DNA from: Campylobacter showae
Lineage (GTDB): Bacteria > Campylobacterota > Campylobacteria > Campylobacterales > Campylobacteraceae
DNA: 64,000 nucleotides
Assembly (NCBI RefSeq): GCF_900699785.1
Contig: NZ_LR535679.1
Location: 2,096,581 to 2,160,580, forward strand
Direction of reading: 5' to 3'
A program made the position numbers and the translations under genes. Shown here in pieces: positions 1 through 9,438 of this stretch. The first letter of the stretch is position 1, and each line of letters opens with the position of its first letter. The notes below the pieces were generated by a model that saw only the letters and a list, made by a program, of their open reading frames with translations, was not told the DNA's origin and made no database searches.

Positions 1-1688
1 ATATCGGCAGGGGTACGCAGGTCGATACGGTCGTGCGCGTGCATGACGAATTTACATTCGCTAGGCTTCGCACTTCAAATATAAATTTAGAATCGACCGA
101 GTACAAAAAGCAAATTTTAGAGGAGATTTCGCAGCGCTTTCCAGATCTGCAAAGCGTGGGTATAGGTAGAGATTTGCAAAATTATTTCAACGCGTGGAAC
201 AACCTCGCTTCAAACCCGACCGAGGGCTCGCAAAAGATAAATTTGCTAAATAACGCTAGCACGCTCTCAACCAGCATAAACAAAGCTAGCGACATGCTAA
301 CTAAGATCCAAAAAGACGTGGACTCGCAGATAGAGGTTACCGTAAATGAAATAAATAAATACGCCAAGCAAATCGCGCAGATAAACAAAGAGATCGTGCG
401 CGTCGAGTCCGTGGGCAACACTAGAGCCAACGACCTGCGCGACAAACGCGATCAGCTCGAGCTTGCTATGTCAAAGCTTGCGGGTATAAGCGTGTTTAAG
501 GGCGAACTGCAAGGCACTAGCGTCGATCCTACAGTAACCGACATAGGCACTAAGCATCAGATAAATATCTCGGGGTTCAATATAGTCGACGGCGTGACCT
601 ATCACCCGCTAAAGATAGATAAAATGAACGGCAAGAGCGAATTTAAGGGCGTTTATTTTGAAAGGGAGGACGGCAAAAAGGTCGATCTAAACGGACGTAT
701 CCAGGGCGGTAAACTGGGCTCGGCTCTAGATCTGCGCGGACGCAGGATGGATGATAGCGGAGAGTTTCAGGACGGAACGATACAAAAATACATCGACAAC
801 CTAAATACCTTCGCCAAAGGTATCATAAACGAGACGAACAATATCTACGCAAGATCGGCCGTAGAAAACGCCGTAACCGACGAGATAAAAGACCTAAGCG
901 ACTCTAGAACGCTCATGAATTTTAATAACGACATCAAGCACGGTAGCTTTGACGTCGTGGTTTATAACAACCAAGGCCAAGAGGTCGCTCGCAAAACGAT
1001 AAACATAAACGCCTCGACTTCGATAAACGACAATACTCGCGGTAACTCTATCGTGCGCGACTTTAACTCCGATACCGACGACAATGGCGATAACAACTCT
1101 CTAAACGACGTGGATGATTATTTTCAGGCAAGCTATCAGTACGACGCGGCGACGGGCAGGGGAACGTTTGGCGTCATACCGAAAAGAAACGCTGGCGAAT
1201 ACAGCGTAGCTTTTATCGATAAAGGCACGAATTTCCCCGGTATCATCGGGCTAAATAGGGTATTTGAGGGCGACAAAGCCAAAAACATGAGCGTAAAAAG
1301 CGAGCTGATAGAAAATCCGCACAAGCTAAAAGCCTACTCAAATCCGACTCCGGGTAACAACGAAGTCGCAAATGATATGGTGCAGCTGCAATACAATAAA
1401 ATCGTGTTTTACTCCAACAAACACGCAGATAAACAGGAGAGCATCGAGGGCTACTACCGTTACATCACGTCCGATCTAGCTAGCGAGACGCAGGCAAATA
1501 ACGACCTAAACGACGCAAATACCGCCATCCATAAGGTCGCGATGTCCGAGCATCAGTCCGTTAGCGGCGTAAATTTAAACGAGGAGCTAACAAATCTCAT
1601 ACGCTTTCAAAGTAGCTACGGCGCGGCGGCGAAAATCATCACGACCGTAGAAAAGATGCTCGATACCTTGCTAACCGTCAAACAATAA
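1..1688 (+). CDS. flgK: Flagellar hook-associated protein 1 FlgK, 5' end outside window
   Basis: FlgK is the first hook-filament junction protein, exported by the flagellar type III system and assembled between hook and filament. The frame is open from base 3, upstream of the first possible start (GTG at 33), and those codons read I-G-R-G-T-Q-V-D-T-V, the usual FlgK segment just after the N-terminal helix, so the true start lies before the window. Visible parts are the helical D1 segment (FNAWNNLASNP type motif near base 180), a long variable middle domain, and the conserved C-terminal helix ending AAKIITTVEKMLDTLLTVKQ, which forms the D0 coiled coil. The variable middle is long, as in other Campylobacter FlgK. 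A strong hairpin lies immediately downstream. Product call is confident; only the start is missing. Confidence 0.93.
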   Translation, partial: IGRGTQVDTVVRVHDEFTFARLRTSNINLESTEYKKQILEEISQRFPDLQSVGIGRDLQNYFNAWNNLASNPTEGSQKINLLNNASTLSTSINKASDMLTKIQKDVDSQIEVTVNEINKYAKQIAQINKEIVRVESVGNTRANDLRDKRDQLELAMSKLAGISVFKGELQGTSVDPTVTDIGTKHQINISGFNIVDGVTYHPLKIDKMNGKSEFKGVYFEREDGKKVDLNGRIQGGKLGSALDLRGRRMDDSGEFQDGTIQKYIDNLNTFAKGIINETNNIYARSAVENAVTDEIKDLSDSRTLMNFNNDIKHGSFDVVVYNNQGQEVARKTININASTSINDNTRGNSIVRDFNSDTDDNGDNNSLNDVDDYFQASYQYDAATGRGTFGVIPKRNAGEYSVAFIDKGTNFPGIIGLNRVFEGDKAKNMSVKSELIENPHKLKAYSNPTPGNNEVANDMVQLQYNKIVFYSNKHADKQESIEGYYRYITSDLASETQANNDLNDANTAIHKVAMSEHQSVSGVNLNEELTNLIRFQSSYGAAAKIITTVEKMLDTLLTVKQ

Positions 1689-1699
1689 ATTTAAATTTC

Positions 1700-1742
1700 T
1701 TTTAGCCTTTTTGGTTTAAAATCTCGGCCAAAAAGGCTAAAA
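1700..1742 (+). promoter_or_regulatory. Perfect 15-bp hairpin abutting the next start codon
   Basis: The arms 1700-1714 (TTTTAGCCTTTTTGG) and 1728-1742 (CCAAAAAGGCTAAAA) are exact reverse complements around a 13-nt loop. The right arm ends one base before the ATG at 1743 and contains the only Shine-Dalgarno-like string (AAAGG, 1732-1736). There is no U-run after the stem on either strand, so a simple terminator is not an adequate reading. It could still attenuate flgK readthrough, or it may block ribosome access to the downstream gene. Confidence 0.6.
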
Positions 1743-2504
1743 ATGGACTTAAAAACCCTCCTAGATCAAAACGTAATCTCTAAAAATACCCATGCGGACT
1801 TGTTTGCTGCCGCCGATCCGCTGCAGGTCGCGAGCAAATTTAAAACGCCCGAGATCTCGCTCATCTGTGCGCTTTTTGCTTACGGCAACGCAAAACTCAT
1901 CGTAAATTTTCTAAATTCGCTTGACTTTTCGCTGCTAGATAAAAGCGAGGAGGAGATCATTTCAAATTTGACGCGGCATAAATACCGCTTTCAAAGTTGC
2001 GAAGACGTGCGGCAGATTTTTATCACCGTTTCGCGTCTAAAAAAGCAGGGCGATATCGAAAGCACGGTGAGATCGGGCTTTGAGAAAAGCGGCTCGATGA
2101 TAGAGGGCGTAAACGAACTCATCAAATTTATCTACTCGCTAAACCCTTACCGCTCGGAGGGGTATGGGTTTTTCTTCGGCAAGCCGTACGAAAAAGCGCC
2201 GCAAAGCCCGTATAAACGCTACAATATGTTCCTGCGCTGGATGGTTCGAGATAGCGACATCGACCTTGGGCTTTTTAAAAGCCTGCCAAAAAGTAAGCTC
2301 CTTATACCTCTTGACGTGCATACGCACCGAGTTTCGCTAAATTTGGGCTTAATCTCTCGCAAAAGCTATGATTTTAGGGCCGTGCGCGAGCTAACGGACA
2401 AGCTTTGCAAATTTGATACCGCCGATCCGATCAAGTACGATTTCGCGCTCTACCGCATCGGCCAAAGCGGCGAACTAGCGCAAATTTTAAGCGAGATAAA
2501 ATAA
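1743..2504 (+). CDS. TIGR02757 / DUF2400 family protein
   Basis: The 253-residue soluble protein matches the TIGR02757 (DUF2400) family, which is common in Campylobacter, Helicobacter and Bacteroidetes and has no firmly assigned biochemical role. Family-like segments visible are the early ALFAYGN stretch (about residues 45-51), the central NPYRSEGYGFFFG and RYNMFLRWMVR segments (about 135-170), and PLDVHTHRVSLNLGL (about 190-204). The overall pattern recalls small helical DNA-glycosylase-like folds, but that is inference only. Its ATG lies directly on the end of a 15-bp hairpin that contains the ribosome site, which suggests translation is controlled. It follows flgK in the same direction with a 54-base gap. 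Confidence 0.85.
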   Translation: MDLKTLLDQNVISKNTHADLFAAADPLQVASKFKTPEISLICALFAYGNAKLIVNFLNSLDFSLLDKSEEEIISNLTRHKYRFQSCEDVRQIFITVSRLKKQGDIESTVRSGFEKSGSMIEGVNELIKFIYSLNPYRSEGYGFFFGKPYEKAPQSPYKRYNMFLRWMVRDSDIDLGLFKSLPKSKLLIPLDVHTHRVSLNLGLISRKSYDFRAVRELTDKLCKFDTADPIKYDFALYRIGQSGELAQILSEIK

Positions 2505-2639
2505 ATTTGACGGGTTTTTCTCGCGCGAAACGGCGGCAAATTTAAGCCCTTGCGGCGCGTTAAATTTAAGAAAATTTAAAGCCTAAATTAATCAAATTTA
2601 GGCTATAGTTACCTTGCAATTACATTTTAAGGAGAAAAA

Positions 2640-3188
2640 ATGAAAAAAATCGTTTTAGCTAGCGCGGCTCTAGGCTGCTTACTTGCTACTAGCGCTCTTG
2701 CGCATGAGGAAAAAGTCTTTGATCCAAAGGCAGGCAAGCACCTAGTCGTCACTATGGAGCAACTAAGCGAAAAGGGCAACACTGTCGTTGGCGAGGTAGT
2801 AGCGGTCGAGACTAACTACGGCGTGGCCCTATTCCCGAATCTTAAAGGCCTTGAGGGCGGCGCGCACGGATTTCACGTGCATCAAAACGCTGACTGCGGC
2901 GCAAATGAAAAAGGTCTAGGCATGAAAGCGGGCGGCCACTGGGATCCAAGCGACACCAAAAAACACTCGTTTGCATGGGACGACAACGGCCACAAAGGCG
3001 ATTTGCCTGCGCTTTTCGTCGATGCCGAGGGTAACGCGGTTTATCCGGTGCTAGCTCCGAAAATCAAAACAATCGACGAGCTAAAAGGCCACTCGCTAAT
3101 GATCCACGTCGGCGGCGATAACCACAGCGACCATCCAAAGCCTCTTGGCGGCGGCGGCGCTAGAATGGTTTGTGGCGTTATAAAATAA
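2640..3188 (+). CDS. sodC: Periplasmic Cu,Zn superoxide dismutase
   Basis: SodC converts superoxide to hydrogen peroxide and oxygen in the periplasm. The 182-residue precursor has a typical Sec signal peptide ([21 protein letters not shown], cut after about residue 21). Copper/zinc ligands are visible in [11 protein letters not shown] (about residues 77-87), [13 protein letters not shown] (about 98-110), [12 protein letters not shown] (zinc loop) and [15 protein letters not shown] (copper ligand and active-site end). The paired cysteines of the bacterial enzyme are in NADCG and near the C terminus (MVCGVIK). A clear AAGGAG ribosome site lies 6 bases before the ATG. It stands alone, with a terminator immediately downstream. 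Confident assignment. Confidence 0.96.
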   Translation: MKKIVLASAALGCLLATSALAHEEKVFDPKAGKHLVVTMEQLSEKGNTVVGEVVAVETNYGVALFPNLKGLEGGAHGFHVHQNADCGANEKGLGMKAGGHWDPSDTKKHSFAWDDNGHKGDLPALFVDAEGNAVYPVLAPKIKTIDELKGHSLMIHVGGDNHSDHPKPLGGGGARMVCGVIK

Positions 3189-3195
3189 TCCCGCA

Positions 3196-3240
3196 TTCGC
3201 CGATTTGCCGCACTCGGCGGTCGGCGAACTTCTTTTTCTT
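3196..3240 (+). terminator. Rho-independent terminator after sodC
   Basis: TTCGCCGA (3196-3203) pairs with TCGGCGAA (3221-3228), and the loop itself holds a nested GCCG/CGGC stem. A pyrimidine-rich run (CTTCTTTTTCTT) follows directly. Confidence 0.8.
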
Positions 3241-3625
3241 ACTCGGTCAAATTTAACGCGGCTTTAAATCTAGCGTGTCGTGTATTTTAAAACCCTTATC
3301 TCGAAAAAGCAAAATCTCAATCAATTTTCTAAAATATCCAAATTTTGTCTGCGCGGTTTCGCAAACTAAATTTTAAAAACTATATCAAATTTGCCGCCGT
3401 TAAATAGAACTCAAATTTGCAAAATTTATCTAAAACTTCAAAAAATCTCCGAGCTCGCCCACAAAATTTACAAAATGCTCCGCAACCTAAACCGTTAAAT
3501 TTAACCTTGCTCGGCAAAATTTACTCGCCGCTTTATTAAATTTTAACCGCAGTAAAACAAAAAGCCGAATTTTATAAATTTTTTAAATTTTTCGTAGTAT
3601 GATTTTGCTTTTTAAAGGGGCGAAA
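3241..3625. other. Intergenic stretch, no gene seen
   Basis: About 385 bases between the sodC terminator and the TauE/SafE gene. It is AT-rich with repeated AAATTT words and carries no open frame with a ribosome site. A promoter for the downstream gene is presumably in the last 60 bases, but no clear -10 stands out. Confidence 0.5.
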
Positions 3626-4393
3626 ATGGACTTTGACTTCGGCATTACGGCGTATTTGATATTTTTCGCGGCGGCCTTTGCGGCGGGTTTTGTAGACGCG
3701 ATCGCGGGCGGCGGCGGACTGATCGCACTACCCACGATCATGGCGATGGGCGTGCCGCCTCACGTGGCGCTAGCTACGAACAAGCTTCAAGGTACTTTCG
3801 GTAGCTTCACCGCGGCGCTAAATTTCGCCCGAAAAGGGATGATAAATTTCCGCGAAGTTTTTATTGGCATAGTTTTTACCTTTATCGGCGCGTGCGTCGG
3901 TACGGTGCTTATACTGTTTTTGAGCGCCGAGTTTTTGCGCGTTATTATCCCGTTTTGTTTGATAGCGATTTTCATCTATACGCTTTTGATGCCAAAGGTC
4001 GGCGACGAGGATAGGGCCGCACGCATGAACGCGCGAGCCTTTTACGTGATATTTGGCCTAATTTTAGGCTTTTACGACGGATTTTTCGGGCCGGGAGCGG
4101 GCAGTTTTTGGACGTTTGCGATGGTTGCACTTATCGGGCTAAACATGAAAAAAGCCGTCGCGCATACGAAAATCCTAAATTTTACCAGCAATATCGTCTC
4201 TCTTGCCGTTTTTATTGCAGGCGGACAGATACTTTGGGCGGTCGGGCTTTTGATGGGCGCGGGACAGGTTTTGGGCGCGTATTTCGGTTCAAATATGGTT
4301 ATGAAAAAAGATGTTAAATTTGTTAGAGTCGTGTTTTTAGCCGTCGTGGGCGCGACGATACTAAAGCTCGTTTATGATAGATTTTTCGCGTGA
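3626..4393 (+). CDS. TSUP (TauE/SafE, YfcA-like) membrane permease
   Basis: This is a polytopic inner-membrane protein of the sulfite exporter TauE/SafE family, whose members are thought to move small sulfur-containing or organic anions. The GFVDAIAGGGGLIALP segment near residue 20 and the internal repeat GFYDGFFGPGAGSFW near the middle are the family's paired signature motifs; about eight hydrophobic segments are visible. The frame opens at 3599, but the ATG at 3626 is preferred because AAAGGGG lies at a good distance in front of it and the resulting N terminus (MDFDFGITAYLIFF) enters the first helix directly. Monocistronic as far as can be seen. Substrate unknown. Confidence 0.85.
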   Translation: MDFDFGITAYLIFFAAAFAAGFVDAIAGGGGLIALPTIMAMGVPPHVALATNKLQGTFGSFTAALNFARKGMINFREVFIGIVFTFIGACVGTVLILFLSAEFLRVIIPFCLIAIFIYTLLMPKVGDEDRAARMNARAFYVIFGLILGFYDGFFGPGAGSFWTFAMVALIGLNMKKAVAHTKILNFTSNIVSLAVFIAGGQILWAVGLLMGAGQVLGAYFGSNMVMKKDVKFVRVVFLAVVGATILKLVYDRFFA

Positions 4394-4540
4394 GCGGGAG
4401 CTTTAAAAAACGGCGACGAAATTTGAGCCAAATTTTACAAAAAAGCTAAAATTCGGGCGAAATTTGAGGTAAGCTTAAAAAACTTTTAACGTTTATTTGG
4501 ATAAAATTGCCGTTAAATTTCATAAATCTAAGGTTAATCC

Positions 4541-5248
4541 ATGCAAGAAAATTTGTTTTTGTTTACAGGTTGGATCGCTTCTTTGTTTACCGACAACGAG
4601 CACGTTATCCACGCGGTAAATTACGCGGGGCATCTCGTTTTAGTCGCGATTATCGTGCTTATCGTGGCAAAATTTGCAACTAAAAATTTGCAACTCGTGC
4701 CTCGCGGAACGCAAAATATCCTCGAAGCGTATCTAGAGGGCGTCGTGTCAATGGGCAAGGACGTGCTAGGCAGCGAAGCGCTATCTAGAAAGTATCTGCC
4801 GCTAGTCGCCACCATCGGTTTGATCGTATTCGTAAGTAACATAATAGGCATAATACCTGGATTTGAAGCTCCGACTTCGAGCTTAAATTTGACTCTTACT
4901 TTAGCGCTCGTAGTTTTCGTGTTTTATCACTATGAAGGTATCCGAGTAAACGGCGTCGTCAAGTATTTTGCGCACTTTATGGGGCCTAATAAATGGCTAG
5001 CTCCGATAATGTTTATCGTTGAGATCGTTTCGCATCTGTCTCGCGTCGTATCGCTTTCTTTCCGACTTTTCGGTAACATCAAGGGCGATGATTTGTTCCT
5101 TTTGGTCGTGCTTGCTCTTGCGTCTTACGCTGCGCTCCCGGCGTTTGTTTTACTTACGTTTATGGCGTGCTTGCAAACATTTATCTTTATGATTCTTACT
5201 TACGTGTATCTTGCCGGCGCGATCTTGATCAGCCACGAAGAGCACTGA
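4541..5248 (+). CDS. atpB: F0F1 ATP synthase subunit a
   Basis: Subunit a forms the proton half-channels of the F0 sector in the inner membrane. The 235-residue protein has five to six transmembrane segments. The essential arginine lies in [15 protein letters not shown] (about residues 172-186), after the SHLSR segment, as in the E. coli helix that faces the c-ring; the C-terminal helix contains the [13 protein letters not shown] motif. It is a stand-alone gene rather than part of the full atp operon, which is the usual arrangement in Campylobacter and Helicobacter. No regulatory element was recognised upstream beyond AT-rich sequence. Confidence 0.95.
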   Translation: MQENLFLFTGWIASLFTDNEHVIHAVNYAGHLVLVAIIVLIVAKFATKNLQLVPRGTQNILEAYLEGVVSMGKDVLGSEALSRKYLPLVATIGLIVFVSNIIGIIPGFEAPTSSLNLTLTLALVVFVFYHYEGIRVNGVVKYFAHFMGPNKWLAPIMFIVEIVSHLSRVVSLSFRLFGNIKGDDLFLLVVLALASYAALPAFVLLTFMACLQTFIFMILTYVYLAGAILISHEEH

Positions 5249-5374
5249 AATTTAAATTTACGCGTCCGCTAGCTAAAATACGCTAAAAATCGGCGGGCGC
5301 AACCCCTTCTTTTTATCTAACTTAAATAAAAATCCTGCTAAAATAAGCCCTAAATTTTAAATAAAAGGCAAATT

Positions 5375-6796
5375 ATGTTTGAAGTCGTTATCGGGCTTGA
5401 GGTTCACACTCAGCTTAATACAAAAACTAAAATTTTCTGCTCTTGCTCCACAAGCTTCGGCGATGAGGCAAATACGCACGTTTGTCCGACCTGCCTGGCG
5501 TTACCTGGATCTTTGCCGGTACTAAACAAAGAAGCCGTGAGAAAGGCGATAAGCTTCGGCGCGGCGGTAAATGCGACTATAAATAAACGCTCGGTTTTTA
5601 ACCGTAAAAACTACTTTTATCCCGACCTTCCAAAAGCCTATCAAATTTCGCAGTTTGAGATACCGATAGTAGAAAAAGGCGAGCTTTTTATAGACGTAAA
5701 CGGCGAGAAAAAGCGCATCGGCATCACTCGCGCGCACCTTGAAGAGGACGCGGGTAAAAACATCCACGAGAGCGGACAGAGCCTAGTCGATCTAAACCGC
5801 GCTGGCACGCCGTTGCTTGAGATCGTGAGCGAGCCTGATCTGCGCAGCTCCGGCGAGGCGGTTGCGTACTTAAAAAAACTGCACTCGATTTTGCGATTTT
5901 TAAACATCAGCGATGCTAATATGCAAGAGGGAAGCTTTCGTTGCGACGCCAACGTCAGTATCCGCCCAAAAGGCGACAGCAAGCTCTACACGCGCGTCGA
6001 GATTAAAAATTTAAACTCGTTTAGGTTTATCCAAAAAGCGATCGACTACGAGGTCGAGCGTCAAAGCGCGGCGTGGGAAGACGGCAAATACGATGAAGAA
6101 GTTTATCAAGAAACGCGCCTTTTTGATACCGTAAATTTGGTCACGCGCTCGATGCGAGGCAAAGAAGATAGCGCCGAGTATAGATATTTCCCCGATCCAG
6201 ATCTATTGCCCGTCGAGATCCCCGAGGAGATGTATAACGAAGCGATCAAGATCCCCGAGCTTGCTGAGCAAAAGGTCGCTAGATACGAGCGCGAGCTTGG
6301 CGTCAAGGAAGACGACGCGCTTATTTTAACGAGCAGCGTGGAGACGGCGAAGTATTTCGAAGAGCTCGTGGAGGCTAAAATATCGCCGAAACTTGCCGTA
6401 ACGTGGCTCATCGTCGAGCTTTTGGGTCGCCTAAAAAACGGCGCTACGATCGAGACGTCGCCCGTAAATTCGGCTAAGATGATAGATCTCTTACGCCGCA
6501 TCGAAGACGGCACGATAAGCGCCAAGGCGGCAAAAGAGGTGCTTGACTATCTTATGGAAAACGAGGGTAGCGTAGACGCCGTCATCGAAAAATTGGGATT
6601 AAAGCAGGTCAGCGACGACTCGGCCATCATAGCGATAATAGATCAAATTTTAAGCGCGAACGCCGACAAGGTCGCCGAGTATAAAAGCGGCAAGGATAAG
6701 CTTTTTGGATTTTTCGTCGGACAAACGATGAAAGAGGGCAAGGGCGCGTTTAATCCTGCAAAAGTGAATGAGCTTTTAAAAGAAAAACTAGGATAA
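5375..6796 (+). CDS. gatB: Aspartyl/glutamyl-tRNA amidotransferase subunit B
   Basis: GatB is the kinase/transamidation subunit of GatCAB, which converts misacylated Glu-tRNAGln (and Asp-tRNAAsn) to the amide forms; it is needed because Campylobacter lacks a conventional glutaminyl-tRNA synthetase. The 473-residue protein begins with the family signature [20 protein letters not shown], followed by the zinc cysteines (C-S-C near residues 23-25 and CPTC near 38-41) and [10 protein letters not shown] (about 123). The C-terminal YqeY-like helical domain is complete, ending with the [10 protein letters not shown](G)KG motif. Start ATG has the AAAGG site. Full length for the family. Confidence 0.97.
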   Translation: MFEVVIGLEVHTQLNTKTKIFCSCSTSFGDEANTHVCPTCLALPGSLPVLNKEAVRKAISFGAAVNATINKRSVFNRKNYFYPDLPKAYQISQFEIPIVEKGELFIDVNGEKKRIGITRAHLEEDAGKNIHESGQSLVDLNRAGTPLLEIVSEPDLRSSGEAVAYLKKLHSILRFLNISDANMQEGSFRCDANVSIRPKGDSKLYTRVEIKNLNSFRFIQKAIDYEVERQSAAWEDGKYDEEVYQETRLFDTVNLVTRSMRGKEDSAEYRYFPDPDLLPVEIPEEMYNEAIKIPELAEQKVARYERELGVKEDDALILTSSVETAKYFEELVEAKISPKLAVTWLIVELLGRLKNGATIETSPVNSAKMIDLLRRIEDGTISAKAAKEVLDYLMENEGSVDAVIEKLGLKQVSDDSAIIAIIDQILSANADKVAEYKSGKDKLFGFFVGQTMKEGKGAFNPAKVNELLKEKLG

Positions 6797-6807
6797 ATTT
6801 GACTTGT

Positions 6808-6833
6808 GCCGCCATTTAGCATTATTTGGCGGC
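6808..6833 (+). terminator. Hairpin downstream of gatB
   Basis: GCCGCCA (6808-6814) pairs with TGGCGGC (6827-6833) around a 12-nt AT-rich loop, 12 bases after the gatB stop. It lacks a clear U-run, so it is only a possible terminator. Confidence 0.4.
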
Positions 6834-7014
6834 GCGGGTTTCGGGCTAAATTTGACCCGAAAAGTAAATTTACGGCGCCAAATTTCTTATTTTATAGAGA
6901 CGGACGGTGCGGTCAAATTTAAGTTGTTTAATTTTCGCAAAAGCAAGATTTGAGGTTGCGAGCGGATCGATCAAATTTAGCTAAAATAAACGTAAATCAC
7001 AAAAAAGAGAAAAA

Positions 7015-7905
7015 ATGAAAATAGCCATCATCGGAGCAGGGAAGTGGGGCAGTGCGCTTTTTCATGCGCTTTCGCAAAAAAACGACTGCGTCATCAGCTC
7101 GCGTAGGCAGCTTGAAGGCGCGCATTTCGTGAATCTAGAGGAGGCGCTAAAGCGTGATCTGCTGGTCGCTGCCATACCTTCGCAGTCCGTTAGCGGCTGG
7201 CTAAAAGAGCATTTTAAAAACTTCGGACAGAAAATTTTGGTCGCCTCAAAAGGTATTGAGACTTCGAGTTTACGATTTTTAGACGAGATTTATGAACAAC
7301 ACGTTAGTGCGGTAAATTTGGCCTTTTTATCGGGTCCGAGCTTTGCCAAAGAGATACAAAACGACCTTCCGTGCGCGCTCGTTATAAACTCTAAAAACGA
7401 AGCCTTGGCGCGTGAGATTTCGGAGCTTTTCCCGCAAAATATCAAAGCCTACGCTAGCAGCGACGTTATCGGGGCGGAGATCGCGGGCGCCTATAAAAAC
7501 GTCATCGCTATCGCGGGCGGTATCTGCGACGGACTCGGGCTTGGCAACAGCGCTCGTGCCAGCCTCATCTCGCGCGGGCTTGTCGAGATGGCGAGATTTG
7601 GCGAGTATTTTGGCGCACAGCATCAGACGTTTTTGGGGCTTAGCGGAGCGGGCGATCTCTTTCTCACGGCTTCTTCTGTACTATCGCGCAACTACCGCGT
7701 TGGCTTGGGACTTGCCAAAAACGAGAGCCTTAACAAAATCCTAAACGATCTAGGCGAGGTCGCAGAGGGCGTGGACACCTCCTACGCGATAGAAAAGATT
7801 GCCGCCGGCAAGGGCATCTATACGCCGATAGTAAACGAGGTCGCGGCGATGTTACGCGGTAAAGACGTGCAAGAAAGCCTGAGAGATCTACTAAGTAAAA
7901 AATAA
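7015..7905 (+). CDS. gpsA: Glycerol-3-phosphate dehydrogenase [NAD(P)+]
   Basis: GpsA reduces dihydroxyacetone phosphate to sn-glycerol 3-phosphate for phospholipid synthesis, in the cytoplasm. The 296-residue protein opens with the Rossmann motif GAGKWGSAL (residues 7-15), carries the substrate-side segment FLSGPSFAKEI (about 104-114) and the catalytic-lysine helix AGAYKNVIAIAGGICDGLGLGNS (about 158-180), and ends with the GLGDL-like SGAGDLFLTASS stretch and the VAEGVDTS segment. It is somewhat shorter than the E. coli enzyme, as is usual for Campylobacter. An AAAAGAGAAAA ribosome-site region precedes the ATG. Preceded and followed by AT-rich intergenic DNA, so probably a single-gene unit. 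Confidence 0.95.
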   Translation: MKIAIIGAGKWGSALFHALSQKNDCVISSRRQLEGAHFVNLEEALKRDLLVAAIPSQSVSGWLKEHFKNFGQKILVASKGIETSSLRFLDEIYEQHVSAVNLAFLSGPSFAKEIQNDLPCALVINSKNEALAREISELFPQNIKAYASSDVIGAEIAGAYKNVIAIAGGICDGLGLGNSARASLISRGLVEMARFGEYFGAQHQTFLGLSGAGDLFLTASSVLSRNYRVGLGLAKNESLNKILNDLGEVAEGVDTSYAIEKIAAGKGIYTPIVNEVAAMLRGKDVQESLRDLLSKK

Positions 7906-8352
7906 AATTTGGCTAAAACGCAGCACTTTATGGCGGAGGTAAATTTGGTTTGTAGGACCGCTATTTGCCTGTTTTGGGCTTAAATTTAAATTTTAAAAAC
8001 TCCAATCCTGAACGAATTTTATTCGCAAATTTTAAAAAAGTTAAATTTGATGCGACTGTTTGCATGCTTTATTTATGTTGTTTTTAGCTAGTAAAGCAAA
8101 ACAACAAATCCATACCGCCCAAACATAAGTATCAATCGAGTAATAACATCGCCAAAGCCTCCAAGATCAAATTTGCGTTATTTTTTATTGGTGTTTGCTT
8201 GTCTTTAAATTTTATCCCGCTTGCAACCTTGCAACAAATTTATAGATTTCAAATTTTGTCGCTTTGCCGCACCTGCCTGTCCAAACAGCGCCAAGAGTCC
8301 TTAAATTTATCCAAAATAGTGTAAAATCCGCAAAAACAAAAAAAGGAAAGAA
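7906..8352. other. Intergenic stretch, no gene seen
   Basis: About 450 bases without a credible gene. It contains an 8-bp perfect hairpin (GTTGTTTT at 8077-8084 with AAAACAAC at 8098-8105), several AAATTT words, and the purine-rich ribosome site of the next gene (AAAAGGAAAG, about 8340). No clear promoter was recognised. Confidence 0.45.
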
Positions 8353-9438
8353 ATGAAAAAAATTATCGCCGCACTTTTTTCGGCTCTGTTTTTGGCTGGT
8401 TTGCCGACTATGCTAAACGCTGCCGATACACAAGCGCAAGAAAAACCGACGCTTCGCAAAATGATAGCCCAAATGATAATGGTCAGCTTCAACGGCTCTG
8501 ATCCAAAAACCGCCAAAGAAGCCGTCTCGGAGGCCAAATATCAGCGTTTTGGCGGCGTGATGCTGCTCGGTAAAAATATCTCGGACAAAAAGAACCTCAA
8601 GGCGCTAACAAGCGCATTTAAAGAGGCGCAAAAAGGCATTTTTATCGCTATCGACGAGGAGGGCGGGCAGATCACGAGATTTAAGGATAAGAGCGGATTT
8701 GAAACCTTTATCTCGGCGCAAAAAGTGGCAAAAACGCTCGATCTAGCCGCTGCGGGCGAGCTTTACGCTAAGATGGCGCAGCAGCTAAAAGACGTCGGCG
8801 TAAACGTAAATTTCGCTCCCGTGGCCGACGTGCTAAATCCAAAATCCACCATCATCGGCTCGCGCGGCAGGGCGTTTAGCGCCGATATAGACGAGGTTTC
8901 GCTGTACGCAAGCGAGTTTATGAAGGCCTCGCAAGCTCGCGGCGTGATAGCGGCGATGAAGCACTTCCCGGGACACGGTAACGTCGAGGCTGACAGCCAC
9001 ACCGCCAAGGTCGTGATCGAAAAATTCGACTACACCGAGCTTAAGCCGTATTTTGACGCGGTTCGCAAAAACGAAGCCAAGATGATAATGGTCGGCCACA
9101 TCTACCTCATGCAGCGCGACTCCGAGCTGCCGGCCTCGCTTTCGCCGGCGATCATCGATGGCTTGCTGCGCGGCGAGCTCAAATTTGACGGCGTAGTCAT
9201 CAGCGACGACATGCTTATGGGCGGACTAAAGGACTTTACGTTGCAAGAAAAGGTGATAAACTTTATCAACGCAGGCGGCGACGTGATGCTCTTTAGCGAC
9301 TACAAGATAGACGGGCGCAGGACCGCGGAGCTCGTCACGCAGCTAGTCGTGGACGCGGTGGGCGCCAAGCAGATACCAAAAGAGCGTATCGAGGAATCCT
9401 ACGAGCGGATAATGAAGCTAAAGAGTAGCATAAAATAG
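8353..9438 (+). CDS. Glycoside hydrolase family 3 beta-N-acetylhexosaminidase (NagZ-like), exported
   Basis: NagZ-type GH3 enzymes remove N-acetylglucosamine from peptidoglycan fragments. The 361-residue protein has an N-terminal signal peptide (MKKIIAALFSALFLAGLPTMLNAAD), so unlike the cytoplasmic E. coli NagZ it should act in the periplasm. Family hallmarks are AIDEEGGQITRF (about residues 98-109), the loop KHFPGHGNVEADSHT (about 203-217) with the His/Asp pair of the general acid, and VISDDMLMGG (about 281-290) carrying the nucleophilic Asp. It is a single TIM-barrel domain without the second GH3 domain. Monocistronic. An alternative reading as a broader beta-glucosidase is unlikely because of the KHFPGHG motif. 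Confidence 0.9.
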   Translation: MKKIIAALFSALFLAGLPTMLNAADTQAQEKPTLRKMIAQMIMVSFNGSDPKTAKEAVSEAKYQRFGGVMLLGKNISDKKNLKALTSAFKEAQKGIFIAIDEEGGQITRFKDKSGFETFISAQKVAKTLDLAAAGELYAKMAQQLKDVGVNVNFAPVADVLNPKSTIIGSRGRAFSADIDEVSLYASEFMKASQARGVIAAMKHFPGHGNVEADSHTAKVVIEKFDYTELKPYFDAVRKNEAKMIMVGHIYLMQRDSELPASLSPAIIDGLLRGELKFDGVVISDDMLMGGLKDFTLQEKVINFINAGGDVMLFSDYKIDGRRTAELVTQLVVDAVGAKQIPKERIEESYERIMKLKSSIK

